64,000 nucleotides of DNA from Enoplosus armatus (Eukaryota > Chordata > Actinopteri > Centrarchiformes > Enoplosidae). Each line of letters begins with the position of its first letter. Position 1 is the first letter of the stretch. A program made the translations under genes and the position numbers. The stretch is taken from assembly GCF_043641665.1 (NCBI RefSeq), contig NC_092194.1, positions 19,333,798 to 19,397,797 on the forward strand. Direction: 5' to 3'. Below the pieces are notes generated by a model. The model worked only from the letters and a program-made list of their open reading frames with translations. It was not told where the DNA came from and did no database searches. Below, in pieces: positions 48,771-61,500 of this stretch.

Positions 48771-49168
48771 TATATAAATGCTCTTATGGAACTGCACTAT
48801 TTGTCAAATAACCGGACATTTTTTCATGTATGTAGGCCTTCTCTGGTCTTAGATTTCTGCTTAAGAAATTATTTTAAAAATAATCTAACAAAGAAGCTAA
48901 GTCTTCCACCAGAAATCCCTCCAGTTCAGACAGACGTAAACTAACAGCACGTGTGTTTCTGTTGATCTCTTTCTCCTGTCGTTGTCTTACATTTTGTGCA
49001 AGTTGTTGTTTTTGTTTATTGAAATAATGCGATCTTATAATTTTGAAATAATTCACTGAATATCCGCATGACTCTTCAAGAGTGGCAGAGCTGCCACCAT
49101 TTCTGTAGTCCTGAATGTGTTGTAGTTCTATTTTTGATTTTGTACACGACCTGCAGTCCCACAGATCA

Positions 49169-49181
49169 CCAGCAGGTGGCA
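49169..49181 (+). promoter_or_regulatory. CTCF-type motif (plus orientation)
   Basis: CCAGCAGGTGGCA matches the CTCF core through its first 13 positions. It has the same orientation as the site at 47868. Confidence 0.5.
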
Positions 49182-50063
49182 TCATACTGCAAATAAACAA
49201 CATATCAAGGCTCTGTTGCAGCTGCTGTTTACATGTATGGACTGTATACAGCCCCAAAATGAAGATGAAATATTGAAAGTAATTTCCTTTGCATTGTGAA
49301 TGTAGTTGTTTTGCAAATTCACCACATTTATACAACTTTGTAATACATTTTTCAACCTACAGTTTCTAGGAATTTGTGAATTAATTCAGGGGAAAATATT
49401 CATTTCACTTTAAATAATTACTGTAATTAAAAGCATTGAGTGTGCCCTCAGTGAAGGAAAAGTGCAAAATGTTTTTCACCTGATCCTTCAGGTGTTTGAG
49501 GGTGATTTGCTTGAACAACATAAAACATTAATGTTTAACTGCTTCACACTTCCAGAGGTTCATCTAAAGATGCTAAAAGGACAATGAGGTGGTGCAGTAT
49601 TTGAGGCAAAGGGTGAACTGATGGTCACGCTGTGAAATCTATATTTTAACGGTAATTAACTCAGTAAATGAGAGCAGTCAGGAAATGTCCTCTGACCTCG
49701 AATGCTCCGCTGTGGGACTCTTTTACAAACTGGCTGTGAAGAATAAAATTACACCTGAATGTCCTCTGAACAGCATATTTAACCCCTGCAGGGAAGAATT
49801 ACATCACACCCAATTAATCCAGCATTAATAAAGAATCAATCAGTTGGGACATTATAGTCAAGAGCTGCTAATTGTTGAGTTTATGAACATTTAATAACGT
49901 CACCTTTGATACTCGTTGAACTTATTAACTTTTAATCCCCGACCTCATCCATGATTAATAACTCTCTGTCTGATCTCTTTTAAAATGAGGCCTCAGCTCT
50001 GCCTCTGACAGATGGGCAGCCCAACTGCTGCCAACTGCTTTCCATGCAATATTCAAGATGTAT

Positions 50064-50066
<3 letters not shown>

Positions 50067-50094
<28 letters not shown>
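50067..50094 (+). repeat. (AC)14 microsatellite
   Basis: Uninterrupted AC/CA units. Confidence 0.95.
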
Positions 50095-50098
<4 letters not shown>

Positions 50099-51988
50099 CC
50101 ATCACTCTTATTAGTAGTCAGACAAAAGGGGGAGTCACACTGCTGCAAGGGCTTATTTCTGGACAGGATGTCTCTCTTTATTAGTTCATCAGCAGGAAGG
50201 AGACACAAAAATCATTTACATAAGAAAAGCAGGAAGGTATAATAGAGAGAGAACTACTCAGAGTCAGTGTGTGAGACATTAAACTGCGTCCCTGGAGAGC
50301 AAACATGAAACCAAATATGAAATATGCCCACTTGTTTAAATTACTTTCAAACAAATAGGCAAAACTACTCAATTGTAGTTTCTCTCAATTAAAACGTGAG
50401 ACTAATTTCACATGCGTCTGTTAGTCATTAGTTATAATTAGTTAGACACTTAGACAGTTAGTTATATGAAAATAAATGACCAAAAAACTGACAGGGAGTT
50501 TTAAGTTTTAAGTAAGTGAAATGATGACAAAAGGTTTAATTAAACCGGAATAATTTGCCCTTAAGCCAAAACATTTTCACTTTAACCCATAAGAATTACT
50601 TTTCTTTCACAAAAACACGTCAAAATTTAAAATGTGGTGGAAATTTCATTGTTGCTCTACAGAAATCAAAGGAAATGAAGCAAAATGTGTGTTTTTTGTA
50701 GGATATATACAAACCACACTGAACTGTGTTTGTTGTGTGGTACAACACTTTATTTCAACCACCACTAGTTATCACCTAATAAGCAGGATTTAAACAATTA
50801 ATAAATGGTTTATAACACACTTAAATGTAGTTGAAAGCAGATATAAGGACCCACTGTTTTTTATAACACGTATTTATGTATTTATAAATGTGTTTCTTTT
50901 TCTTTACTCTCCAAGACATCAGAGCAAACTCCATAAACTGCCATGAGATGCGGCTGAAAGCTCTAGTAAGTGAACCTTTATGTAAGAATTTTCTGTCAAA
51001 TTACAGACTACAAGCTATGTACAGCCCAGCTATGTACATATCGATCATTGCATCTGATTAAATATGATTAAGCTATGTTATACTGTGGCATCAATCATTC
51101 ATTAACTATTTATACAGCAGTTACAGGTGCTTCATGGGAGGAGTAATAATTGTTGACAAATACATTAAATACATTAACACGTGAAAATGTCCTTATATTT
51201 GCTTACAATTATCTTATCATGCTCATGAAAGCTAAATTAAAGGTGTTACAACAAAGTGTTACCAGTACAGGCAGTTTGTTCAGTTTTGTTCATGTAAAAA
51301 TGCATGTTTCAGATATGTTATTTAAATATATACATACATTTATCATAAAAGTGTAACTACAGCTGCTAATGATGATGATCTTATATGAAGTTCCTTCGTC
51401 CCTCACAGTTTGGGCCTCCAGCACACAGGCTGCGTAGATTAAGATCAGCTAATTAAAGGCCCTAAACTGTTGAGTGTATTCACACACAAATCCTCACACT
51501 GAGGTTGTGTTTTCTTCAGTTTCAGACCAGGAATCAACAGACAGACACTTAACAAGCTGCTCAACACAAATGCACCAAACTCCGTCTCACATTTGTTAAA
51601 TTACAGCCGAGCGAGCAGGGCGGAGATTCCTCTTGATGAGATGCTGTTGTTCGACACTGTGACACCGTCTCACTAACAACACTGCAGCAATCTGTAGAGT
51701 TAAAGCATGCGAGACTGCAGTTTTCTGTTCTAGTTTTTTCATTTAAAAACTGGAAATCTGCTTGATTTAGCAAATAAAAGTCAAGTAAAATCTATTTTAT
51801 TTATGTAGCCCAAAATCACAAGAGATTGTCTATAGCATAAACATATAAAAGCACATATTTGTTTATATTCATATTTATATTTTATTGTTCCATAATGTTT
51901 ACTGTTCTTATATAGAAACTGGGTAAACTTTACCCAGAGCCAATGACATGGGTCATTCATCCAAACTAAAATATGGTTATTTTTACCC

Positions 51989-52250
51989 AGTGCAGTGGTA
52001 CAGTAAGTACTCGGATCCATTACTTAAGTAAAAGTACAACTATACTTTTAAAACAATACTCCATTAGCACAAGTCCTGTATTGAAAAGTAAAAGTATGAT
52101 AGAAAGTATAATCAGGAAAATAAAGAATGAGAAGTAAAAGTACTATAATAATATTATATATTATATCATTAGATTATTATTACTCATGCAGTAAGCAGCA
52201 TCTTATTGTTGCAGTTGGTTGAGGTGGAGCTGATGTATTTTAAGGCTGCA
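51989..52250 (+). repeat. AAGTACT-family (hAT-type) repeat
   Basis: It starts CAGTGCAGTGGTACAGTAAG and has 'ACTTAAGTAAAAGTACAAC', 'AAGTCCTGTATTGAAAAGTA' and 'GTAAAAGTACTATAATAA'. Ends are degraded. Confidence 0.6.
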
Positions 52251-52645
52251 AATTGGCTAAATTATGTTTTAATTGTCTCATTTAAGAATAAGTAAACTAG
52301 AAAAAGCGCTTGACAGTTTTCGATATTTGGTGCTATGGACACGTCTTTGTTGCTACCAAGAAAGCAACTTTTTCATGCTTCTGAATCGTCATCATGTCAC
52401 ATGAAAATATACTCAAGGTCTTGTCATGATGTGTTACTGCACTCTATAAACCTCCTCCTTCCTTTCTTTGACCCCCACATACATCCGCCACAGCCTCCCG
52501 TCCTCGTCCCCTCCTCATCTTTTGTCTCTCTTTCCCTCCAGAATTCCTGGCCAGAGGCTCGAGCCTTCTCCCCCTGTGTTGTTGTCCATCTGTCGGCCTC
52601 CTCCACGAGCAGATGTGTACTCCTTCTTCCTTGACCTGAGCCTTG

Positions 52646-52647
<2 letters not shown>

Positions 52648-52682
<35 letters not shown>
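52648..52682 (+). repeat. (TG)n microsatellite
   Basis: About 17 TG units. A second shorter TG run lies at 53493-53513. Confidence 0.95.
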
Positions 52683-52683
<1 letters not shown>

Positions 52684-53339
52684 TTGACCGGTGGAGGGCT
52701 GACCTATACCAAGGGAGAGTCTGCATTGACACTAGTGGAGACAATAAAGGGAACAATGGTATGGACGAACACCAGGGAGGCGGTGGGAGGCAGGGAGGGG
52801 GGGGCTGACCGTCTCCATGCAGACATACCCCTCAGTCCTCTGTGAAAGGAGTGTGGAGATGTATGGGAGGAACAGTCTGCTGTGTGGTTACATATTAAAC
52901 CTCTGGAGGATCATGTCGCAGCTTCATCACACTTTATTTTTATTTTAAAATGTTTTAGTGCAACACTCCATTTAAAAAATTCAAAAATTCAATCAACAGC
53001 AGTCCTCACTCTCTCTGATATGCCTTCATACTTATCCAACATAAATGTGTTTAGTTTCAGTCTTCCAGCTAGGATAAAACAGAAGACTTTATAAAAGCTA
53101 ACTGATAATGCTACATTAGGTGCTGTCAACTTTGCCGTGGTGGCCCGTATCCTCCTCCTCCTGGTTTGCAGCACCGACGAAGAAGCACAATGTTTTGGCA
53201 ACATATCTGCGTCGGCTCAGCTTGCACATGCTTATCTTGAAGAACCTCTTATCTGAAAAGTCTGCTGGCGGGAAACCAGTAAGTAATCCTGTGATAAGGC
53301 GTTTCTGCCAGCAGGAAAGCACAACACTCATTGTAGTTG

Positions 53340-53780
53340 CAGGAATAGTTTTAGGATTTGGGAAACATTCTTGTTCTCCTTCTTGCTGAGAGTTAGATGA
53401 GATGATCGATACCACTCTCATGTCTGTCAGCTAAATGTGAAGCTACAGGCGAGCCAGCAGGCGATTAGCTTAGCCTAGCATAAAGACCAGAAGTGTGTGT
53501 GTGTGTGTGTGTGGGGGGCAGCTAGCGTAGCTCTGTCAGCACTTCCAAATATTACTACTTAACACACATAGCAAGAAATATTCCAGCATGTAACTCCCCG
53601 TAAAACCACAACGTAGTGTTTCACATTTCTATTTGTGGACAAACAAAATCAACAGGTGCTAGCAGGCATATTTGTTTGAGCTTCATTTTTACTGTACAGA
53701 CATGAGAGCGGTATCAATCATCTCATCTAACTCTTCACAAGAAAGCAAATAAGCACATTTTCCAAAATGTCTAAAATGGA
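53340..53780. mobile_element. Inverted-arm MITE-like element
   Basis: 'AGAGTTAGATGAGATGAT' and 'ACTCTCATGTCTGT' on the left (53389-53427) are answered by the reverse complement on the right (53695-53735). This gives arms of about 40 bp that agree almost throughout. Similarity continues outward for roughly 30 bp. The middle has 'GCGATTAGCTTAGCCTAGC' and a TG run. A damaged relative lies at 43474-43920. Confidence 0.65.
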
Positions 53781-54644
53781 AAAGGATCAAGATCAACAAG
53801 ATAATCTGGTTGTCTAAACTAAATGCACCGTACCACTCTTAAACTGTAAAACCTTTTGACTTTATATTCATGTTACTGGTCTTTTATCTGTAGTTGAAAG
53901 GTGCTTTATAGATGAGTATGTGCTTACTCACTCATTTCATTATCACATGAAGCCATGAGGGTCAGCGGGCTTAAATTAATGCTACTTTTATGGACCAAAC
54001 TTTGATCGATGTGTGAAACAGCAGAAGGTTTGCTTGTGCTTTCATTTTGGGAACAACATAACTCATACTGGGTTACTCAGGGGTGGAACTACAGTGGGAA
54101 AATAAAGATTAGCTGCCTGCGCTAATTGTGGCAGGGTGTCTGAAAAATGTTTATACTATAATTGGGAAATTGTCAAGGGATTTTTAAGTCAGCCAGCCAC
54201 TGTTGGCCCGTGATTTAATGCTCACAGTAACTGGCTGTTATAGTAGAGAGAAGGTCATGAATAGCTGTGATCACTCCACAGAGAAAACACATCATTACAC
54301 GCTGCTGAGGAATGACGTTCTGAGACATTTTTCTCGCCAGCAGCCTGCGATGTTATTTAGCCCGAGCGTGGTGTCGTCAGTTTGTGGTGGTAAACTACTG
54401 TGCACGTGACAGTCAGGGTGCTCTGTCATGAAGCTGCCACTGAGTCTGTGTGAATGACCTGTTTGAACTAGTGTCAATGTTAATGCTGCTGCAACAAAAC
54501 ATTTACAGATGAGACGAATGCAAATTCACGAGTAAGTGTCCAATCAACTGCTCGTTGAATCATTCTCCCATCTGCACCCTGCACCGAGTTTTAGGTTATC
54601 TGTCACATATCCAGTGTTTACAGGAAGATCCCTCCCTAACCCAG

Positions 54645-55060
54645 GGGTGGAAAGTATACTCAAATACTGTACTTAAGTACAACTTTGAGGAACTCTTACT
54701 TGAATATTTCTATTTAAAGCGTTTCACGTTTCAGGGGAAATGTGTGTATCTGAGAGGTAAAGTGGATGGTACTAAGATTTCACATCCAAAATGTATGATC
54801 AGTTTGTTGGAGATTAAACTGCCCAACAGTACATAAAGTAGTTAAATTGTCTCCCTTCCAGCTATCTAACATGCTGCTTTCATGTTAATTAATCAGTAAT
54901 AATAATATAATAACAATATAATATACGGTAATATATCGCTGGCAGGGGCCATTCTGCTACTTAATGAGTACTTACTTTTGATAATTTAAGTACATTTTGT
55001 TGATAATACTTCAATAATTTGAATGATGATTTTGGTATTTTTACTTAACTGCTTACTGCA
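54645..55060 (+). repeat. AAGTACT-family (hAT-type) repeat, long copy
   Basis: It starts GGGGTGGAAAGTATACTC and carries 'ACTGTACTTAAGTACAAC', 'TACTTGAATATTTC' and 'TAAGTACATTTTGTTGATAA'. At about 415 bp it is the longest copy here and in reverse orientation to 48470-48770. The right end is degraded. Confidence 0.65.
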
Positions 55061-57616
55061 TACACAAGAGGAGCTGCAGAAAACTTTAAATGAAATCTTA
55101 TTCTCTCTGCATTCTCTCTTTTCTTTTCTGAATGTCTACCATAGATGTCTATCTTAAAATGACACACTGACTTATGTGAAAAGACTTTCATTAGTCTTGG
55201 CTTCAGAAGAGAGTTTAAGTCACATGAGGGTCTAAAAGCAGCTTCAGAGGTTTGTTTTTTTTTTACCTTGAAAACAAGAATAAAACTGAAACAAGACACT
55301 GAATACTTTTTTCCACAAAACATCTGCAGCTTCTGCAGTCAAACTCCATTTGTCATTCACAAAGGTCACCTTGAGAAAAGTGCTTCACACCTACAAAACT
55401 AATGGTAGGTTAGTTTTGTAGGGCAACTAGTGTGTTTGTGGGTGTAAAACCCTCCCTTCCTTGTAGCGACACCCTCCACCCACAGCTGTAAATGGAGGGT
55501 TTGAAAACACTGCAGATTGTTGAGTATTGAGGCCATCGGTGGGGAAGTATCAATTATGTGGTGAGTGACCTGATTAGAGGTTACCACAGTCTAACACAAG
55601 AAACTGCCTACAGATACCCTCACACTGTTCAAGTGACTCACATTGTTAGATAAATACAGATAAGATTGGGGCTAACAACGATAATAAGCTTTATCTGTGG
55701 AGCTTATAATGGAGTTATATGAACTCTACCATACTTACTGTATGCCAGACCCCACCAGTGTGTTTACAAGCTCTAGCTCTTAAACAACAAATAAGGTTTC
55801 CATTTATTTCTGTACAACAAACTATTAGAAAATGTTATATATTCAGTAGCCGGGATGAAACATGCAAAAACCAGTTCGCTATTATATAAAACAGAGAAAA
55901 GCAGCGTGACATCAGAGAAACTGGAGCCAGATCATTTCATTATAAAGTTCCTCATTGTATTTTCCTTTTGCAGACTATTCCATGTGGCTGGAGCATAAAA
56001 CATCTTTCCCACCTCTGCTCTTGCATTAGTCTGAGGTCATGATTGCAAAATGAACTCTGTGGAACCCGTTTGTAGAGCTATAACAAAGTTTGCCCAGAAT
56101 GGTTTCATAAATAATATTTAGTAAGATTTAGTTTGGGCTCGGAGGGTATAAACTGGAGTAAGTTTTGTATTTCATGGCATCAATAGCTTTGGCACATCAC
56201 TTAGTTGTGAAGCTTGCACCCTTGTTATTTGCGTCTGTTGGTATGAGCTGGTGTAAAGAGGAAGTCGGCTGGCAGTGGGGAGTCAGTGCAGATTTGGTGG
56301 GAACAGAAGGTGTCGGGAGGTTTGAGGAGGTTTTATTCGGGGGTGAGTTACTGTCTCTTTTGTCTCCTCTTTTGAGATGTGGGGTGGGGAGCCCGGAGTC
56401 ACAGGCCTGTGCTCGTACCTCTCCAGGGAAGTTCATTAAACTTCATTTACATTCGTGATGCCAATCACACAGATACTTTAGCCGAACAAAGACTGTGAAC
56501 CAGTGAACAGTGGCTTTTCCTCGAGCCAAAGTTCAGAACACCCCCGTGCTTACAACTTCAGGTTACCTAAAAATGATACTGAAAGACCTTCTCGTTGGAA
56601 TACTAAAGCACTTGTTTGTTGTGCTAAAACGGGTGCCGCCTGCCTGATAAGATGCACTTTGACTCTGAATAAGACATAACTGCACAGTCAGCATTGTAAA
56701 TAGAGTCAGGGCTGTGCATGAGAAACCTGGACTTCTGGTGGCAGAACCACAAACACAAACCTCACGTGAACCTGAGGCAGAATACTGAGGTGTGTTTACT
56801 GGTAACATCTGTCTGGTTTTGTCGGTTGGACTGCCTCAGCAGTCTGGTTGAACTAGTTAAAGTCGTCTGTGCCTGTTGGTCAGCAGTGTTGTATCTAACT
56901 CCACAAACATAAGTTTGCAGAGTAAGTAGTGCTTTAAACTTTCAAAATGGAGTCCTGAAAAAGAAGCCTGACACATCAAGACATGAGGGCTTAATCCAGA
57001 GGACATTACATGTGTGTCTAGTTGAGACCAGCAGGCACCAGAACTTCCACAAATACACTGAAACACAGAAAGCTGTTTGAAATCCATACAATTTATAAGA
57101 TTGCTTTTTCATATTGTCGTATGTTCTGTGCTTTAAATTAATGGATGCCAGAAGAAGCAGTGTGGATGGTATTTGTTTAGCTCTATTTTAGGTGGTTTCT
57201 GGGATTTATGTTGCAATTTTCATCACACTAGAGACAGGAAGTGGTGTTTGATGTAGGAAATTATGACTAAAACCACTTTAAAACCTGCATGTAACCACAC
57301 ATGAACACATCGATACACGTTCAGAAACAGCAAACAGCATTCATTACAGTTGACCTGTCAGTACAGGAAGTTGGACCATCTTCTCCATATGTCCATTCTG
57401 TGTTTCACAACTATAAACATTCTTTAGTTTAACACGTGGAGAGGATTGTGTGTCCTGGTGAGACAGTAAAACAGTAACAGCAAAAAGGAAGTATTCACAC
57501 TATTACATCAGTGAAAACCTGATTTCTTTTGTCTGAGTCACTTTGTGTGGGAGGCGTCTGAGCTTGGCTGCTACAACCGGTATGCATGCACACAGCTGGG
57601 TCGCAATGTGCTTTTT

Positions 57617-57643
57617 CTATCTATCTATCTATCTATCTATCTA
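57617..57643 (+). repeat. (CTAT)n microsatellite
   Basis: Between six and seven tetranucleotide units, with a further short ATCTATCTAA piece 7 bp on. Confidence 0.9.
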
Positions 57644-58154
57644 ATATTTTATCTATCTAATAACATTATGCAATAGTCTTTAATTTACCTTGCATGTGTG
57701 AATCGTTTTAGATTATCTTAATTAAGAATTTTGCAACAAAAATATGCGATGATCTTTGATTTCAGCTTGCATGTGTGGATCAGTTGAACTGATGGATTAC
57801 CAGTGTTTTTATTTGTGGACATACAGACTTGCAAGGCAGCCATTTTTCAATTTAAGAGAGAATTTGCCATGCTTTGTTCTCTTTTGCAAATTTTTTCTCC
57901 TATCAACAGCCAAGTGACACTCACTCACCAAAAACTACAAATAAAATAATGTTCCAAAAGCAGGAATGTTTTTTGTTGTTGTTGTAAAAATAGACTATTT
58001 TCACGCATTCATTGATAAAAGTTAGAGCCCACAGTTGAGAGTCAGAGAACAAAAGATATCTGAGAAGAAAGATGAAAAATTTAAAGGATTGTGTCACATC
58101 CTTCTTCTTCTCCCCCATCCGGTGAGAGGACAACAGCGGAGAGCCGTTCGGAGC

Positions 58155-58260
58155 TCTGATTGGTCAACTGGATATAACAACGGCGCTGATTGGCTGAAGG
58201 ATTGGCGCTCCTGAGCTTCTATTTTGAACATAAATACGAGCAGCTTCAGTCGCTTTTTCT
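58155..58260 (+). promoter_or_regulatory. cdc25b core promoter: three inverted CCAAT boxes plus CHR
   Basis: ATTGG (inverted CCAAT, NF-Y site) occurs at 58159-58163, 58189-58193 and 58201-58205. The first two are 30 bp apart. TTTGAA, the CHR element bound by DREAM/MuvB, is at 58223-58228, and a TATA-like ATAAATA at 58230-58236. Multiple NF-Y sites about three helical turns apart, followed by a CHR, mark G2/M-induced genes such as cdc25, cyclin B and cdk1. Predicted start of transcription is near 58260. Confidence 0.7.
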
Positions 58261-58325
58261 CAGAAACCAGGGACTGTCAGAGAGGGGGTACGCTGTGCTG
58301 CAGCTCTCTGACAGGATCGACAACT

Positions 58326-58476
58326 ATGCTGCATTAGTCATTTAGCAAGACTGAATCAAAGTTTCACTCCACGCGGAACCACCGAACCAAGTTCCAGCCG
58401 GTGTTTCGGATCGTATGTTTGGAAATGTTTTCTTAAATTGATGCTAGCTAACTTGTTAGCTTCCGGGTTAGCTTGA
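58326..58476 (+). promoter_or_regulatory. Three short upstream ORFs in cdc25b leader
   Basis: ATG to stop at 58326-58337 (3 codons before stop), 58415-58441 (8 codons) and 58441-58476 (11 codons). The second and third overlap as TGATG. All precede the main ATG at 58582. If transcription starts near 58260, they would be in the mRNA and could lower or tune translation. No intron signals were seen across the leader. Confidence 0.45.
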
Positions 58477-58581
58477 AGTTTGGACCGTCTTGCTAATTCT
58501 CACTTTACGACCCGAAATTCTAACTAAATCCACCACAAAGCAATAACGCCTGCCGGATTTATACAAATTGGACAGCTGAAG

Positions 58582-61500
58582 ATGGAGTCAGTCAATATTT
58601 TTGGCAACACCAGTCCTGTTAACACCGGTTTGAAAACGAGGCCCGACGACATCCCCGGGCTTTCCTCGCTCGCTCTGCCCGAGCTGAGCACAAAGACCAT
58701 GTACTGCAGGAACCTGTTCTCCCCTGGACCCGCGACTGTGTTGTCTCCTGTCACCAATTTGGCTCTGGATATGAACAATTTAATTGGGCTCGGAAGGTAT
58801 TATTATTATTATTATTATTATTATTGTTATTATACTACATAAACTAACAGCAGCTGCTTTTTGGACAAACCCTTTATTTATTCCAACCCTTTCCTAGCAT
58901 GCAAAGTCTGGTTTACTGGCCACATCACTGATTTCCCTGTTCATCTTTTTTCCCCATACAGCCAATGTGATACCCCGAAAAGGAGAAAGCATGCACCCCT
59001 TGAGAAGATTCCCTCCTTTGCTTCTGACGTCTCATCTGATGCTGGTGAGCCCCCCTATTGTCTGTGCTAATCGATGCTATTACAATTGATGCCTGAGGGC
59101 CTAATGCTTCTCATTTTCTACATCTTCCTTAATAGTCATTCCACTTAATTTGAGATGTGGTCATGTGATAATGAGTATAGTTTTTAGCTCCGCAACAACG
59201 AATCGATTAATTGATCGCCAGTAAATTAATTTGCATCTGTAATTTTTCCAGCCAAAATGCCAAACATTAACTTGCTCTAAACCTCTCAATCATGAGGATT
59301 TCCTATTTTTCTTTGCCTTATGTGATAGTTAACTAAATATAGTTGTGTTTTTGAGTGTTTGTTGGACTATTTCTTAAATTTTCTAGACATAATCTGTAGA
59401 TTAATCAATCAATATTTATTTATATTTATGCACAGTTGCACTCGCATCACCCCCCCCTTTTTTTTATATACAAATTGAACTGGTCTTTAGTCTAAAATCA
59501 AATTCAGTTCTCATCCATTGGTATTCAGCTGGTTGTTGGTGTCAATTTCCCACTCTGTGCTGCACCACCTGATGCTTATATCGATCCGTGACACAAATCT
59601 CTTCCTTCAGGCCTCGGCATGGATCCCCCGAGCCCCGTGGATTCTGTTGAAATGGAGGACACGTAAGTTGAACTGTCCTCATCATGTCTGTTCTAATCAA
59701 TCAGCCTGTGAGTGGTGTCCCTCTGCTTACCCCACCGCCACGCCACCCCCCCCACCGCCACCCTGCGCTTGGGCTCAGCTGAGACAAGCACTATTTCTCA
59801 TCTGTAGGATTATTGTTTCTACCGTTGGCTTTAAGATGACTGCCTCACTCATTTTCTGCTAAGAAGATTAGGTGATAAGGACATGTGAGCTTAACTTTCT
59901 TTAAGTTTAGTATGCAGACTAGTTTGTATCAAGTCCTATCAGCACAAAGACAAGTTTTACATGAGCTGGAAACCTGACTGCAGGTCCTCTTTGTTATCTT
60001 GACCAGTTTGTCAGCATATCCTCGGCTTGCTAATCTTGGGTGGCCCTTTTTCTTAATTCTCAGTTGGGCGAGTCTCTGCAGACATCTGCCGCCGTCAAAT
60101 GTGCGAGTTCCTTTACAGCAGCATTTGGTCCTCGAGACCTCATTCACCTCCTTTACAGCTGCTCGGTTGCTAGGAGTTTTCCAGTTTGGGGGAGGACGTG
60201 CCCCGCGCTTGGGTTTAATGATAGCCCACCCCCTCTGGGTTTGGCACACTCTTCTTATGCACTGTTATTTCAATAGGAAAAGGGGGGCTGGAGTTTTTTT
60301 CTGCATCGGGGCTATTGAAATGAGGGCACCCCCAGAAAACAACTGCCCTCCCTTCTTCTGGTCTGCATTGAATGGGACACGCTCTCTCCTCGACAAACAA
60401 AGGGCTCTTGCAGAAAAGGGCTTGGTGGTGTTGGCTCCAGCAGGCATATGGTAGATTAGCTGATCTCTGCATCCCGTCTCCTGCACTCCCTCCCCCTCCA
60501 GAGCTGCACACTGAGCTCTCACTCATTTAGCATACAGGTGGGCATTACTCCAATGCAAAGACCACCTCTTGCCTCTGTGCATTCACCCAACTTCCTCTCG
60601 TCCAACCGTTCCTCTCGCTTTCTCAGTAGAGCTCCAGATTCTTTTGTCTTTGGAGTTTTATAAGCACAACGTGTTTTGACTGACAGTGAAGGCCTTCCAG
60701 CCTCTTTCATTAGCAGGTTCAATTATTAAGACATGTTACTTTTCTTTAGGGCTGAAATAATTAGTCAAATTGATTAATTGATCAACTTAAAAACCATTTT
60801 GACATTAAAAAAAGTAAGGATTACAAAACAAGGATTTTTTTTTGACTAAATGATTAATTGATAAATCCTAGAAATCATCTATGAAATGAATCGTTAGTTG
60901 CAACCCTACTTTTCTTTCTTGTACAGTACTTCTGTTATATTTCAAACCTTTTCAATTCATTTTGAATGATTTATCATGTTTTCTGTTACAGATTTGAAAA
61001 AGCCATTCAACAGTCAAGCAGAGTTGTCAACGAGTAAGTTGCTTCCTCGTCAATAACCTAAAATCAATAACTGGTGTTTTGGTTTTTATTGCCTCTATTA
61101 TTTGAACAATGTTGTTCTCCAAGGAGTTGGATGATTTGTATTGACTTCAATTCCTTCCTCTCCCTTCCGTCAATTACAGGAAGATGCCAATTCGAAGAAT
61201 CAACTCATTGCCAGTAAGCAGATTTGTCATGTTTTTTTTGTTTACAGCCCTGCATGTCTGATTTTAATTAGTCAAAATTTTGGCTTATGTTCAGGGCTTA
61301 CAGATGCTTTGAGAATTTGGCCTGTTGTAGTCTTAATTTGGCTGTCAAGCACCCATAAAGCACCAATAATCCCATCTCAAAATATTCCTCCACAAGAGTT
61401 TAAAGTAAAAAGAAAGTAAACTGTTTTAAAAGAATCCCAATTGGGTTTTAAGCCTCACAATAAGATAAACATCAAACCTGCAGCTGGGTTTGGGTAACAA

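Larger units (their letters stand above)
46994..58150. other. Gene-free, repeat-rich interval upstream of cdc25b
   Basis: No gene was recognised. It contains a tRNA-like SINE, two plus-oriented CTCF-type motifs, three more AAGTACT-family copies, a well-formed inverted-arm element and several microsatellites. Repeat-free stretches (about 49440-50000, 51400-51780, 55970-56460) show nothing specific. The open frames here have no family resemblance. Confidence 0.55.

Noticed and set aside
48874..49335. 153-codon minus-strand frame
   Set aside because: One of the longest non-exonic frames here, but it shows no recognisable domain. It overlaps a CTCF-type motif, and no promoter or splice context supports it.
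52424..52845. Three overlapping frames around 52335-52845
   Set aside because: They are built on a TG microsatellite and low-complexity CT-rich sequence (THTHTH/VCVCVC translations).
60215..60526. Overlapping open frames on both strands at about 60000-60530
   Set aside because: They lie inside cdc25b intron 3. GC-richer composition alone explains the lack of stop codons.
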